A DNA stretch of 64,000 bases from Neohoeflea coraliihabitans (GCF_019334345.1 NZ_JAHWQX010000002.1:930001-994000); one strand, 5' to 3'. Positions 28,645 through 37,984 are shown, counted from the first letter of the stretch. Notes: generated by a model from the letters alone, not told the origin. Program-made: numbers and translations.

Positions 28645-28965
28645 ATGCTGATCTGCCAGTGCAACATCATTGCAAAAAGGGAAATCGAAGCCACCGTGCG
28701 TGGCTTTCTCGACGATGATCCGTGGCAGATCATCACACCCCTGCGGGTCTATCACGCGCTGCACAAGCGTGGACGGTGCTGCGGCTGCTTCCCCGATGTC
28801 GTCGGGGTCATCGTCGAGACGACGCAGGCCTGGCACCGCGATCAGGCCAGTCCGGAAGACAAGATCGTCGATTTCGTCGCCCGCCTGAAAGCCGAGCATG
28901 CCCGTCTCGCGCAATTACAGGCCGAAAACCGGGCCCGGATGAAAAGGGCGCGCGGCGCCGCCTGA
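28645..28965 (+). CDS. Bacterioferritin-associated ferredoxin-like (2Fe-2S) protein
   Basis: Bfd reduces ferric iron stored in bacterioferritin so that it can be released. The N-terminal 60 residues are the BFD-like domain. Its four ligand cysteines are in MLICQCNIIAKREI (two) and HKRGRCCGCFPDVV, here with three closely spaced cysteines of which two are expected to bind. A 45-residue charged C-terminal helix (KAEHARLAQLQAENRARMKR) is longer than in classical 64-residue Bfd. ATG 28645 is chosen from family alignment (MxxCQCN); ATG 28588 and TTG 28564 are open upstream. No bacterioferritin gene is in the window. Confidence 0.8.
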   Translation: MLICQCNIIAKREIEATVRGFLDDDPWQIITPLRVYHALHKRGRCCGCFPDVVGVIVETTQAWHRDQASPEDKIVDFVARLKAEHARLAQLQAENRARMKRARGAA

Positions 28966-29183
28966 AACTCCTTCCGCCGCCTGCCCTGCGAGCCCGCGAG
29001 CGCTGCCCCAGGTCCGCCAGCCTAGAGAAACGGCGGTCGGTAGAGATGTTGAAACACGCTGTCCCGCCTTGCCAAACCCCGCAGTGAGCCCAGTTGTCTT
29101 GGCGTGGCCGCACACGTCGCGGCGATTCGAAAACCTCCTCGCGGCCCATTCGCTGGCGCCTCGTGACATTCAAGGACATGATC

Positions 29184-29339
29184 ATGGAAGTTACGGCTCT
29201 CTCCCCTTTACTGGCACTGCTCGCCGGCATCCTCATTCTCGTGGTGCCGCGGCTTTTGAACTACATCGTGGCGCTCTATCTCATCCTGGTCGGACTGATG
29301 GGTCTGTTTCCAGGTTTCATGAACAATCTCGGCGGCTGA
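29184..29339 (+). CDS. DUF3096 small membrane protein
   Basis: A 51-residue peptide with two hydrophobic helices: LSPLLALLAGILILVVPRLL and NYIVALYLILVGLMGLFPG. This matches the DUF3096 family of small membrane proteins of unknown role. AAGGA lies 7 bases before ATG 29184. The stretch 28966-29183 upstream shows no gene. Confidence 0.78.
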   Translation: MEVTALSPLLALLAGILILVVPRLLNYIVALYLILVGLMGLFPGFMNNLGG

Positions 29340-29466
29340 CGCGACGTCGCGAAATATGGCGGCCTCCCAGCCTCTGCCTCATTGCAGACGCAAAAAAGAC
29401 AGTGCTGTGATTATTCCGAGGAACTGAGTGGGCGGCTCCGGCGTTGGTGGGGCAAAGGAGATAAAC

Positions 29467-29922
29467 ATGCCCGCCACCGCTTTCGTCCTCACTGTTCTCG
29501 CCTGTTCGCAGAATGGCCTCGTGTGCCGTGAGGCACAGCCCGCAATGACTTTCGAGAGTGCCGAGCGTTGCGAAGCGGCGATCACGGAGACCCTTGATCG
29601 TGTGTCGCGTCGTGGGCCGGAAGTGAAGGCTGGCTGCGTTGCCGAAGAGGTCGCCGAGCGGTCCGGCCGCAAGTGGGCGATCACCGCCACGCGCCAGTTT
29701 GCTTCAAGTTTCGAGCGTGTTCCCTTCGAGCCAACCGCGCCGGCCGAAATGGCGGTCACAGAGCCTGCGCCTGCCCCGGAAGCGCGGGAGACAGCGAGCA
29801 ACAGCTTCGTCCTCCCCTCCTTCGTCGACATGACGACAACCGCGTCGCTGACCCCGGTCGGTTCCGGCCCGGTCGAGACAACGGGACGGGTCAGCATGAC
29901 GATCGAAATGGCTCAGAAATAA
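29467..29922 (+). CDS. Hypothetical protein with Cys-rich N-terminal domain
   Basis: A 151-residue protein that I do not recognise. The first 75 residues hold a short hydrophobic start and four cysteines (LACSQNGLVCREAQ, AERCEAAI, KAGCVAEE), likely two disulfides if exported. The rest is a Pro/Thr/Ala-rich, probably disordered tail (TEPAPAPEARETASN). AAAGGAG six bases before ATG 29467 makes translation likely. No signal peptidase site is obvious. It stands alone, convergent with the cytochrome bd operon. Confidence 0.6.
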   Translation: MPATAFVLTVLACSQNGLVCREAQPAMTFESAERCEAAITETLDRVSRRGPEVKAGCVAEEVAERSGRKWAITATRQFASSFERVPFEPTAPAEMAVTEPAPAPEARETASNSFVLPSFVDMTTTASLTPVGSGPVETTGRVSMTIEMAQK

Positions 29923-30017
29923 GCTGCTTCCGCACGCCATCTGTATTTCCAGGATACGCCTGAAAGGCTGTTAGTCGATGCGCCGGAGCCCGACATTCTG
30001 TACCCGGTATGTCGGCG

Positions 30018-30173
30018 CTACGGGATCAAGAGCCGGATCAAGAAGGCGAGGATGGCGACGGCCCCGACGCCCGCCAGCCAGAGAGCCAGAAACCAGACAA
30101 GGCGGCGTGCCCGGATATTGGGCGCGCCATTGCTCGTCTGTCCGGCTGTGCCCTCGTGCCTCGGATGAGACAT
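30018..30173 (-). CDS. DUF2474 small protein of the cytochrome bd operon
   Basis: A 51-residue single-helix membrane protein (RRLVWFLALWLAGVGAVAIL as the helix, soluble N-terminus). Its ATG overlaps the cydB stop in a TGATG junction, so it is translated with cydB. Position and shape match DUF2474, found after cydB in many proteobacteria in the place where E. coli has CydX. Such small subunits stabilise the oxidase haems; that role is inferred here. Confidence 0.82.
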   Translation of the reverse strand: MSHPRHEGTAGQTSNGAPNIRARRLVWFLALWLAGVGAVAILAFLIRLLIP

Positions 30174-31210
30174 CAGTGATACCCGGCTTCGGGGTCGACC
30201 TTGCCCCGGAAGACCCAGTAGGCATAGGCGGTGTAGGCCAGGATGATCGGTATCAGAATGCCGGCGCCAATCAGCATGAATATCTGCGCATTGCGGGGCG
30301 CCGCGGCTTCATAGATCGTAACCTCGGTCGGCACGATATAGGGGAACATGGATACGCCCAGTCCGATGAAGCACAGCGCGAATATCGCCAGAGAAATGAA
30401 GAAGGGCCAGTAATCGTGACGCTGCACGTGCAGCGCGCGGAATAAAAGCGCGGCCAGGGCGAGGACAGCGAGGGCGACGAAGCCCGCCATAGCAATGCCC
30501 CAGCCTTGGAACCAGCGACTGTAGTAGCCCTCCTGAAGAAAGGGCGTCCAGAGGCTGACGATACCGATGAACGCGACCGTCCCGAGGCCGAGGAACCAGG
30601 CGCGCCGACGCATGCGTTCGCGCAATCCATCCGTTGTCTTCATGATCAGCCAGGTGGCGCCAAGAAGCATGTAGCCAATGGCCACGGCCACTCCGACAGT
30701 CAGCGAAAACGGCGTCAGCCAGTCCCACCAGCCGCCGGCATAGGTGCGCCCGCCTTCATCAATATCAATTCCCTGCAACAATGCGCCCAGCGCGATCCCC
30801 TGCGCCAGGGAAGCGACGGTCGATCCGCCGATGAAAGCAATGTCCCAGACGCTGCGCCATCGTTCTGTGCGCCAGCGGAATTCGAAGGCCACACCGCGGA
30901 AGATCAAGGCCAGCAGCATCGCCGTCAAGGGGGCATAGAGGGCCGGCAGAATCAACGCATAGGCCAGGGGAAAGGCTGCGAGCAGACCGCCGCCGCCGAG
31001 CACCAGCCAGGTTTCGTTGCCGTCCCAGACCGGGGCGACGGAGTTCATCATGATGTCGCGATCGCCGCGCCGACGCTCGACCGCAAAAAGCATGCCGAGT
31101 CCAAGGTCGAATCCGTCGAGGACGACATAAACGAGGACCGCGAAGGCGATAAGAAATGCCCAGATGAAAGTCAGATCGAAGGAGACACCATCGGCAAGTG
31201 GCATGGTCAT
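30173..31210 (-). CDS. cydB: Cytochrome bd-type ubiquinol oxidase subunit II
   Basis: Second membrane subunit of the bd oxidase, 345 residues with about eight or nine helices. It opens with LTFIWAFLIAFAVLVYVVLDGFDLGLGML, the family signature, and continues with MMNSVAPVWDGNETWLVLGG near residue 50. The ATG overlaps the cydA stop (ATGA), which indicates coupled translation. No haem ligands are expected in this subunit. Confidence 0.95.
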   Translation of the reverse strand: MTMPLADGVSFDLTFIWAFLIAFAVLVYVVLDGFDLGLGMLFAVERRRGDRDIMMNSVAPVWDGNETWLVLGGGGLLAAFPLAYALILPALYAPLTAMLLALIFRGVAFEFRWRTERWRSVWDIAFIGGSTVASLAQGIALGALLQGIDIDEGGRTYAGGWWDWLTPFSLTVGVAVAIGYMLLGATWLIMKTTDGLRERMRRRAWFLGLGTVAFIGIVSLWTPFLQEGYYSRWFQGWGIAMAGFVALAVLALAALLFRALHVQRHDYWPFFISLAIFALCFIGLGVSMFPYIVPTEVTIYEAAAPRNAQIFMLIGAGILIPIILAYTAYAYWVFRGKVDPEAGYH

Positions 31211-32655
31211 TCTCCCTTTCTCGGATCTTGCGGCCGCCGGCTGGTTTGCTCAGGGGCCGGAGTGATGCCGGCCGCGCGGATCGGCCCGTCGCTGACATCC
31301 TTGAGCCGGGGTTCGTCGAAGACCGGCGGGCGCCCCATCAACCGCAGAATATAAAAGGTGCCGGCGCCGAAGACCGCGAAGTAGATCACGATGAAGGCAA
31401 TGAGCGAAGCGCCGACAGCTGGTGCGGCGAGCGGCGCGACGCTGTCGCTGGTGCGCAGCAGCCCGTAGACGGTGAAGGGCTGACGCCCGACCTCCGTGGT
31501 GATCCAGCCGGCGAGAACGGCGATCAGTCCGGAAGGCGCCATGAGGACGGCTGCACGGTGCAGGCCGGAGTCCTCGAAGAGCCGGCCGCGCCAGCGCGCC
31601 CAAAGCGACCAAAGCCCTATTCCAAGCATGGCGAAGCCGAGTGCCACCATGATGCGGAACGCCCAGAAAACGATTGCCACAGGCGGCTGGTCGGCATCGG
31701 GGACGGTGTCCAGACCCGCCATCGGGGCGTTCAATTCGTGTCGCAGGATCAGAGAGCTGAGCTTCGGGATGCCGAAGGCATAATCAAGTCGCTGCTCGCG
31801 ATCGTTGGGAATGCCGAAGAGATAGAGCGGCGCCCCATCCGGGTAGCTCTGATAGTGGCCTTCCATGGCCATCACCTTGGCCGGCTGATGTTCCAGCGTA
31901 TTCAGACCATGCAGATCTCCCAGGAAGATCTGCAGGGGAGCGACGATGACCGCCATCCACATGGCCATGGAGAACATCGTCCGGGTTGCGGCGCTGGCCT
32001 CTTCACGGCGCCGGCGCCGGCGCAACAGGTGCCAGGCACCGACGCCGCCGACGATAAAGGCCGTCGTCAGATAGGCCGCGGTCACGGTGTGCAGAAGGCG
32101 GTAGGGGAAGGACGGGTTGAAGATGACTTTCCAGAAATCCTCCGGAAGGAACTGTCCGGTCTGCGGGTCGATCGAGAAGCCGGCAGGGGTATGCATCCAG
32201 CTGTTGACGCTGAGGATCCAGAAGGCGGAAAAGAACGTACCGAAGGCGACGGCGGCGCAGGCCGCCATGTGCAGGGCCGGCCCGACCCGGTCGCGGCCGA
32301 ACAGCATGATGCCGAGAAATCCGGCTTCGAGGAAAAAGGCCGAAAGCACTTCATAGGCCATCGGCGCGCCGATCACCGGGCCGGCGCGATCGGAGAACAC
32401 CGACCAGTTGGTGCCGAACTGGTAGGACATGACGATCCCCGATACGACGCCCATGGCAAAGGCCAGCGCGAAGATCTTGACCCAGTAGCGGAAGAGATCG
32501 AGATATTTGTGGTCCTTCGTGAACAGCCAGAGTCCGTTAAGGACGGCGAGATAGCTCGCCAGGCCGATGGTGAAGGCGGGGAAAAGGAAATGAAAGCTGA
32601 CAGTGAAGGCGAACTGGATGCGGGCGAGAAGAACGGCATCGAAGGATGCGAGCAT
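31207..32655 (-). CDS. cydA: Cytochrome bd-type ubiquinol oxidase subunit I (CIO type)
   Basis: Haem-bearing subunit that oxidises ubiquinol and reduces O2 without pumping protons. The 482 residues include the N-terminal haem ligand region ARIQFAFTVSFHFLFPAFTI (His near 22), a helix with YRLLHTVTAAYLTTAF (His near 187), and GWITTEVGRQPFTVYGLLRT near residue 395. The quinol loop is short (about 250-330, with EGHYQ), as in cyanide-insensitive oxidases (CioA) rather than E. coli CydA. AGAGAGG precedes ATG 32655. Likely induced at low oxygen or under respiratory stress. Confidence 0.94.
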   Translation of the reverse strand: MLASFDAVLLARIQFAFTVSFHFLFPAFTIGLASYLAVLNGLWLFTKDHKYLDLFRYWVKIFALAFAMGVVSGIVMSYQFGTNWSVFSDRAGPVIGAPMAYEVLSAFFLEAGFLGIMLFGRDRVGPALHMAACAAVAFGTFFSAFWILSVNSWMHTPAGFSIDPQTGQFLPEDFWKVIFNPSFPYRLLHTVTAAYLTTAFIVGGVGAWHLLRRRRRREEASAATRTMFSMAMWMAVIVAPLQIFLGDLHGLNTLEHQPAKVMAMEGHYQSYPDGAPLYLFGIPNDREQRLDYAFGIPKLSSLILRHELNAPMAGLDTVPDADQPPVAIVFWAFRIMVALGFAMLGIGLWSLWARWRGRLFEDSGLHRAAVLMAPSGLIAVLAGWITTEVGRQPFTVYGLLRTSDSVAPLAAPAVGASLIAFIVIYFAVFGAGTFYILRLMGRPPVFDEPRLKDVSDGPIRAAGITPAPEQTSRRPQDPRKGE

Positions 32656-32727
32656 GGTTTGCCTCTCTCGTTTCGCGCCGCCGGCGCGCGGATGTCTGCT
32701 GACCCCAAGCCTTCAGCAGGACGTGCT

Positions 32728-32742
32728 CTTCAGCTACTGAAG
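32728..32742. promoter_or_regulatory. Palindrome upstream of cydA
   Basis: CTTCAG-CTA-CTGAAG, a perfect 6-3-6 inverted repeat 73 bases before the cydA start, in an intergenic region without genes (32656-32936). It does not match the FNR/ANR form TTGAT-N4-ATCAA. Possibly an operator; no regulator can be assigned. Confidence 0.35.
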
Positions 32743-32936
32743 TCACCGCCGGCTGCATCCGGCAGCTTTTGTGTTCGCGTGAGCATGCGCCCCGCACACC
32801 ATCGACGTCAACGGATCCACCGGCGGTTGCGTCAAAATGCAGCGCCGCGCCTTGGGGCGTAAGATGTCGATCGCCGCATCGCGCGGCCGCAAGACCGGGT
32901 CTCGCGTCGACGACAGTGCGGTCCACCGTTCCAGGA

Positions 32937-33761
32937 TCAGGCCTGTTGGGCGCCCCCGAGGTATCCGGAGATGCGGTCTTCGATGGCGCGGACGACACGC
33001 GCCGCCGTTTCGGCATCCGCGGCGTCGGCATGGGGCGCGCTGAAGCGGCCGGCGTCATTGTCGAAATATTTCCCGGACGCGCCGGCGAATTCATCCGACA
33101 GGGCGGCGCGGAACAGGATGTCCGCTCCGATGCCGACATCGTTGCCGGAAATGCCGTAACCCTGCCGCACCATGTTGGTTGCCAGAAGCGAGCCCGGATT
33201 GACGGCGACGGTCACCGGGCCATCCTGGCGGCGTTCGCCGGCGAGGGCCGCGCTCCACATCGTCAGCGCCAGCTTGCTCTGGGCATAGGCCTGCATTGCC
33301 TCCAGTCGCCTGCGTCCGGACATCGCATCAAGGTCTACCGGCGCCTGTGCGGCGGAGGACAGATGCACGATGCGACCATCCGCCGGCATCAGCTGCAGGA
33401 GGAGCCGCGTCAGGAGCGCCGGGGCGAATGTATTGACGAGGAAGCGGACATCTTCTCCGCCGGAGGTGACCGGATGGTCCGTCTTCAGGACGCCGGCATT
33501 GTTGATCAGCACGTCGATGCGCTCGTGCTTTTGTCTTACAGCGCCGGCCAGCCGCGCCACATCGCCGAGATCGGAGAGGTCAGCCTGAAAGGTCTCGACT
33601 CCGGCTGATCCTGAAAGGGCCTGCAATTCTTGCGCCGTCGTCGCCAGCTTTTCCTGGTTTCGCCCGTGGATCAACAGGACGTGCCCTGCTTTGCCAAGTC
33701 TGAGCGCCGCGGCGCGACCGATGCCGTCCGTTGCGCCGGTGATCAGGATTGTCTTGGTCAT
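32937..33761 (-). CDS. Short-chain dehydrogenase/reductase
   Basis: A 274-residue Rossmann-fold oxidoreductase resembling WW-domain-oxidoreductase / retinol-dehydrogenase-like SDRs. It has the nucleotide motif TGATDGIGRAAAL (residue 8), NNAG (about 90) and the catalytic LSSAAQ and YAQSK (about 155). The arginine after the glycine motif (HGRNQEK) suggests NADP preference. AAAGGA precedes ATG 33761. It follows hmuV after 56 bases on the same strand, but a link to haem use is not supported by anything else. Confidence 0.84.
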   Translation of the reverse strand: MTKTILITGATDGIGRAAALRLGKAGHVLLIHGRNQEKLATTAQELQALSGSAGVETFQADLSDLGDVARLAGAVRQKHERIDVLINNAGVLKTDHPVTSGGEDVRFLVNTFAPALLTRLLLQLMPADGRIVHLSSAAQAPVDLDAMSGRRRLEAMQAYAQSKLALTMWSAALAGERRQDGPVTVAVNPGSLLATNMVRQGYGISGNDVGIGADILFRAALSDEFAGASGKYFDNDAGRFSAPHADAADAETAARVVRAIEDRISGYLGGAQQA

Positions 33762-33817
33762 GTCGATCCTTTCGCGAACCGGGGCGTCGCCGAGCTCAGA
33801 CAATACCCGTTTAACGA

Positions 33818-34624
33818 TCAATCGCCGATAGCGGCTCCTGTGACAAGGTGCGGAAGGACAAACAGGTCATTTGACGGTTTGGCACCGACACGCAACTGGC
33901 AGCCAAATGTTTCAGATAGTGCAGCGTCCGTCATGGCCAATTGAGGAGGCCCTGAAGCGACCACCTGGCCTCGCGACAACAACACGACGTGATTGGCGAA
34001 CATGGCGGTCAGGTTCAGGTCGTGCATGACGGCGATCACGCCGCCGCCGCGCCGCGCATAATCGGCCGCCAGTTCCATGACGCCGATCTGATGTCTGATA
34101 TCCAGGCTCGACACTGGCTCGTCGAGAAACAGCCAACGCGGACCGCTTGCATCCACAGGCTCCCAGATCTGGCACAGGACCCGCGCCAGCTGCACGCGCT
34201 GGCGCTCGCCTCCGGAAAGTTCCTGATAGAAGCGACCGGCAAAGCCCTCCAGATCGACTGCCGCCAGTGCCTCGGCCACCCTGCGCTTGCGGCAGACATG
34301 ACGATCTGACGGCTCTCCAAGCGCGGAGATGCCAATGCGCACAACCTCGGACACCGTAAAGGGAAAGCTGAGCTTTGTTTCCTGGGCAAGAACACCGCGG
34401 CGGTCCGCCATCTGGTGCGCCTTGAGACCCCTGATGTCGCGGCCATTGAGGCGAATTGTTCCTGAATGCGGCAGGTCGCCACACAGTGCTTTCAAAAGCG
34501 TTGTTTTACCGGAGCCGTTCGGCCCTGCGATCACGGTCAACCCTCCCGCCTTCGCCGCGAAATCGATTCCGCGGAGGATGACTCGACGAGCAAACTGTAC
34601 GGTCAGGCCCTCTGCTTCAACCAT
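33818..34624 (-). CDS. hmuV: Haem ABC transporter ATP-binding protein
   Basis: ATPase of the haem importer, 268 residues. Walker A AGPNGSGKTTLLKALCG (about 33), Q-loop GVLAQETKL, signature LSGGERQRVQLARVL (about 137), Walker B WLFLDEPVSSLD (about 163) and H-loop AVMHDLN (about 195) are all present. The 20-odd residue insert before the Walker B (CQIWEPVDASGPR) is typical of HmuV. ATG 34624 follows GAGGA and lies 11 bases after hmuU. Last gene of the hmuPSTUV order. Confidence 0.95.
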   Translation of the reverse strand: MVEAEGLTVQFARRVILRGIDFAAKAGGLTVIAGPNGSGKTTLLKALCGDLPHSGTIRLNGRDIRGLKAHQMADRRGVLAQETKLSFPFTVSEVVRIGISALGEPSDRHVCRKRRVAEALAAVDLEGFAGRFYQELSGGERQRVQLARVLCQIWEPVDASGPRWLFLDEPVSSLDIRHQIGVMELAADYARRGGGVIAVMHDLNLTAMFANHVVLLSRGQVVASGPPQLAMTDAALSETFGCQLRVGAKPSNDLFVLPHLVTGAAIGD

Positions 34625-34635
34625 GATCGTGGTCC

Positions 34636-35736
34636 TCAAAGGTCGATGATCCCGCGCCGGCGCAGCAGGATCCAAAGGAAGAATGGTGCGCCGATGGCGG
34701 CGGTGACAATGCCGATCGGCAATTCCGCCGGCGGAACGACGGTCCTGCTGATGCAATCAGCGAAGATGAGAAACACGGCACCCAGCAAGCCGGAGGCCGG
34801 AAGCAGGTACCGATGATCCGGACCAATCAGAAGCCTGAGAACATGCGGCACGATGATGCCGACAAAGCCGATGCCCCCGGAAACGGCGACGGAGGCGCCG
34901 GTTGCCGCGGCAATTGCGAAGATGGCGGTGTTCTTCACCGCCTGCAGTGAAACCCCCATGTGAACCGCGGCCGCTTCGCCAAAAGCCAGCGCATTGAGCC
35001 CGCGCGCGAGATAGACGCTGGCGGCCAGCGACGGGGCGATGATCGGGAGCACAGAGAATACCTTCTCCCACGTTGCACCGGCCAGCGAACCCAGGCTCCA
35101 GAATGAAATCTGGCGAAGTTGCTGATCGTCGGCAACGAAGATCAGCAAGCCGGTCATGGCAAGCGCAAAGGCGCCAAGCGCGATGCCGGCAAGCAGCATC
35201 GTCGCTACCGACGTGCGGCGCTCGCGCGTGGCGATGCTGTAGAGGATGTAAGTCGAGGCAAGACCGCCGAGAAAGGCTGCGAAGGGCAACGCGTTCGATC
35301 CTGCCCACCCGGCGTAGGAGGCAAACACCGTGCCGCCGAGAACAATGATGGAAACCGCGCCCAGGCTCGCTCCGGCGGATACGCCGACGATTCCCGGGTC
35401 TGCAAGCGGATTGCGAAACAGGCCCTGCATGACGGCGCCGGACATGGCGAGAGCAGCGCCGACCATTCCCCCCATGATCACACGCGGCAAACGGACACTC
35501 AGGATCACGATCCGGTCCACCTCCCGCAGTCCTTGCCCGTCGTCCAGGCCGGCCCAGGTCATGAGAATAGGAAGGGTTGGCGCATCGAATGCGCCGACAT
35601 GCAGCGCGGCGCCTGCGCTTACAACCGTCATCGCCGCCAGGACGAGAAGAACGAAACGAGCTCGCACGGACCGATCGCCTTCGAGAGGAGCCTGAGGGGC
35701 CAGCGCCGCTTGACCTGAGAATCGGTGCTGAAGCAT
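34636..35736 (-). CDS. hmuU: Haem ABC transporter permease
   Basis: FecCD-family permease, 366 residues with about ten helices. It contains LPRVIMGGMVGAALAMSGAVMQGLFRNPLADPGIVG-type sequence near residues 85-120, the classic BtuC/FecC substrate-pathway region, and GGIGFVGIIVPHVLRLLIG near 290. ATG 35736 follows the hmuT stop closely; a TTG at 35742 overlaps that stop. It works as a dimer with HmuV and receives haem from HmuT. Confidence 0.94.
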   Translation of the reverse strand: MLQHRFSGQAALAPQAPLEGDRSVRARFVLLVLAAMTVVSAGAALHVGAFDAPTLPILMTWAGLDDGQGLREVDRIVILSVRLPRVIMGGMVGAALAMSGAVMQGLFRNPLADPGIVGVSAGASLGAVSIIVLGGTVFASYAGWAGSNALPFAAFLGGLASTYILYSIATRERRTSVATMLLAGIALGAFALAMTGLLIFVADDQQLRQISFWSLGSLAGATWEKVFSVLPIIAPSLAASVYLARGLNALAFGEAAAVHMGVSLQAVKNTAIFAIAAATGASVAVSGGIGFVGIIVPHVLRLLIGPDHRYLLPASGLLGAVFLIFADCISRTVVPPAELPIGIVTAAIGAPFFLWILLRRRGIIDL

Positions 35737-35738
35737 GC

Positions 35739-36632
35739 TCAATCGCCGGAGGCCGGGCTGCTCTTGTAGAGCGCTTCACTCAATTCGCGCGCCGCCTGAG
35801 CGGTTCGCGGCCCATATCCCAGGATGAACAGACCATCCATGCCGATGACCTTGCCGTGTTTGCCGGCGGGGGTTGCGGCAATTGTCGGATGAGCAAGCAC
35901 TTCGGCGTCACTCGACGCATCACGGCCGCCGCGCATCCTCAGAATCAGATCGGGCGCCGCCTCGATCACGGCTTCATGGGACACCTCCTTGTAGCCGTCG
36001 AACCCGGACAGAGCATTGACGCCGCCCGCGAGCGCAATGATGCCATCCGCATGGGTCTGGCTTCCGCTTGCCATCAGTCTTCCCCCCTGGACGGAGAGAA
36101 GAAACAGCACTCGGCGCTTGTCTTTTCTCCCGGACGCAACGGCTTTCGCAGCCGCGAGGTCGGCGGCAACTTTCTCGGCCAGTTCGGCTCCCGCCTGCTC
36201 GCGTCCCAGCGCCTTGGCCGTGGCATGGATCTTGGCGAGGATGGACGTGCTTTCGTAGCCATCGGGAATGACGACGACCGGAATACCTGCCTGGGAGATA
36301 ACCTTGGCAGCTTCCGGCGGCCCGAAGCCCTCGAGAGCGAGGATCAAGTCCGGATTGACCGACAGAACGCCCTCGGGCGAAAGCTGGCGGATATAGCCGA
36401 CATCGGGAAGGTCTTTGGCCGCCTCGGGATATACGCTTGTGCTGTCGCGTGCGATCATCCGGTCTTCCTCACCCAGGGCATAGATGATTTCCGTGAGTGA
36501 GCCTCCAATGACGGCGATGCGGCTGGGCTGGCCAGCCCTGGCAGGAAGGGCGTTCAGTGCCAGGCACGAAAAGACCAGGGCTGTTAATATGCCTGTCAGT
36601 TGGTTCGATTTCAGTCTTCGTGCCGGATTCAT
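35739..36632 (-). CDS. hmuT: Periplasmic haem-binding protein
   Basis: Class III solute-binding protein, 297 residues. A signal peptide (LTGILTALVFSCLALNALPARA) ends near residue 33. The mature part begins RIAVIGGSLTEIIYALGEEDRM. A tyrosine in ARDSTSVYPEAA near residue 67 sits where HmuT/ShuT proteins bind haem iron. The start ATG overlaps the hmuS stop by four bases (ATGA). Confidence 0.93.
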   Translation of the reverse strand: MNPARRLKSNQLTGILTALVFSCLALNALPARAGQPSRIAVIGGSLTEIIYALGEEDRMIARDSTSVYPEAAKDLPDVGYIRQLSPEGVLSVNPDLILALEGFGPPEAAKVISQAGIPVVVIPDGYESTSILAKIHATAKALGREQAGAELAEKVAADLAAAKAVASGRKDKRRVLFLLSVQGGRLMASGSQTHADGIIALAGGVNALSGFDGYKEVSHEAVIEAAPDLILRMRGGRDASSDAEVLAHPTIAATPAGKHGKVIGMDGLFILGYGPRTAQAARELSEALYKSSPASGD

Positions 36633-37684
36633 GCTGTCATCGCCCTCTCTTCGTGGGGGAGCGGCAGTTGTTCCATGATCCGGCGCCAAACCGCGTTTTC
36701 ATCCTGACCTTCAACACGCTTGCCGAAAAACTGGACGATGAGATTGCCGGCCTCGTCATAGGCTTCCAGCGAGGTGACATGCCCCTTGTCGGTTGGCTTG
36801 CGGACAGCCCAAACCTCTTTGACGTGGTCCTGGCGCAGGTGCAGGTTGAAGCCCGGATCGAGCACATTCAGCCACGGCCCCATTTCCTTGATCGTTTCAA
36901 TCGGACCGGAATGGATCTGGATGCACCCGGGATTGCCGACAAAGCACATGATCGGCAGTTTCTCGGTTGCCGAGAGCTGGAGCATGGCGCCGATGGAGGC
37001 GTTGTCGATCCGCCATGCAAAATCGTCGCCGACAGCACGCACGGCGGCGATGCGGTCCAAATCCAGTTCCCTGAGTATCGAGACGAACTGGTGGGTATCG
37101 GTCATGCGACGCCAGCGATCGCGCAGTTCATCCAAGGGAATTTCTGCATCCGGTCGTCCGGAGATGGGGGACTTGGATTCAAGCGCGACGCTGGCTGACT
37201 GGTCATCATGGGCAAATCTGGCGACGAGGTCATGCCAGGCAGCAAGCCTGGTGGCCGGGCGCGAATGGATCTTGTGAACCGCCTCGCCACAGGCATCAAA
37301 GAACTGCAGGCTATGGCGAAGGATGTCGCCGTCGCGCGATTCCACCGCGAATGCATGAACCCAATGCTTGGCGAACATGCGCATATCGATGGCCTCGCCC
37401 AGCATCATCGCGGCAAACTTTCCGCCATGGAAATTGTCATAGACGCCGATCTTCTCGTGGACGGCACTTTCGTTTCGAGTGAGGGCCATCACCTCGCCGA
37501 GGGCCTCAAGTTCCTGAAAGATCAGATTGAAATCAAGCTTCAGGCGCGTTGTCCCTTGGCCGCACCAGGCTGCCACATAGGTCGCTTCGGCGATGTTGAG
37601 GGAAGTTGCCAGATCGCGTGCGCGCATTGCCGGATTGGCCGCCGCCGCCGCTCGTATCGCGGCAGGGTCGAGTGTTCTTGTCAT
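36629..37684 (-). CDS. hmuS: Haemin-degrading factor HmuS
   Basis: Cytoplasmic haem-binding/degrading protein of the HemS/HmuS/ChuX-like family, 351 residues built of two similar halves. Conserved parts are FHGGKFAAMMLGEAIDMRMF near residue 85, the FDACGEAVHKI block, and in the second half FVGNPGCIQIHSGPIETIKEMGPWLNVLDP. It receives haem from the importer and releases iron, or delivers haem. It lies between hmuP and hmuT with a 4-base overlap to the latter. Confidence 0.94.
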   Translation of the reverse strand: MTRTLDPAAIRAAAAANPAMRARDLATSLNIAEATYVAAWCGQGTTRLKLDFNLIFQELEALGEVMALTRNESAVHEKIGVYDNFHGGKFAAMMLGEAIDMRMFAKHWVHAFAVESRDGDILRHSLQFFDACGEAVHKIHSRPATRLAAWHDLVARFAHDDQSASVALESKSPISGRPDAEIPLDELRDRWRRMTDTHQFVSILRELDLDRIAAVRAVGDDFAWRIDNASIGAMLQLSATEKLPIMCFVGNPGCIQIHSGPIETIKEMGPWLNVLDPGFNLHLRQDHVKEVWAVRKPTDKGHVTSLEAYDEAGNLIVQFFGKRVEGQDENAVWRRIMEQLPLPHEERAMTA

Positions 37685-37696
37685 TGCCGAAGCCTC

Positions 37697-37909
37697 TTAT
37701 TTGTTGAGAATCAATCTGTCTTGCCGCGTGATCTTCAGGCGGTAGAGCGCCCCCTGGTGGGTGATTCCGATCTCGTTGGACGTCCCGAACAATTGCTTGC
37801 TGTCAAAGACCGGGATCTGTGGCGCAAAGGATGCAGGCGTCGCCGGCGCGGGAATCGACTCGGACGATGATGCGCGATCGCGATCAGTCTGGCTGTTGAT
37901 GTCACTCAT
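37697..37909 (-). CDS. hmuP: Haemin uptake protein HmuP (HemP family)
   Basis: A 70-residue protein with a disordered N-terminus and the HemP domain FDSKQLFGTSNEIGITHQGA ending LYRLKITRQDRLILNK. In Bradyrhizobium and others HmuP is needed to activate the haem receptor gene and binds its promoter. It heads the minus-strand hmu operon and diverges from hmuR, the setting expected for that regulator. Confidence 0.93.
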   Translation of the reverse strand: MSDINSQTDRDRASSSESIPAPATPASFAPQIPVFDSKQLFGTSNEIGITHQGALYRLKITRQDRLILNK

Positions 37910-37984
37910 ACTGGAAATTTCCCTCGTCTCGCTGGGCTGGCGGCATGCTGGCTGGGCGAGGGTTGATGGTCATGCGTTATTTCT

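Noticed and set aside
31198-32862. 554-aa plus-strand open frame
   Set aside because: Antisense to cydA, highly charged Gly/Glu/Arg composition and no family; cydA is certain.
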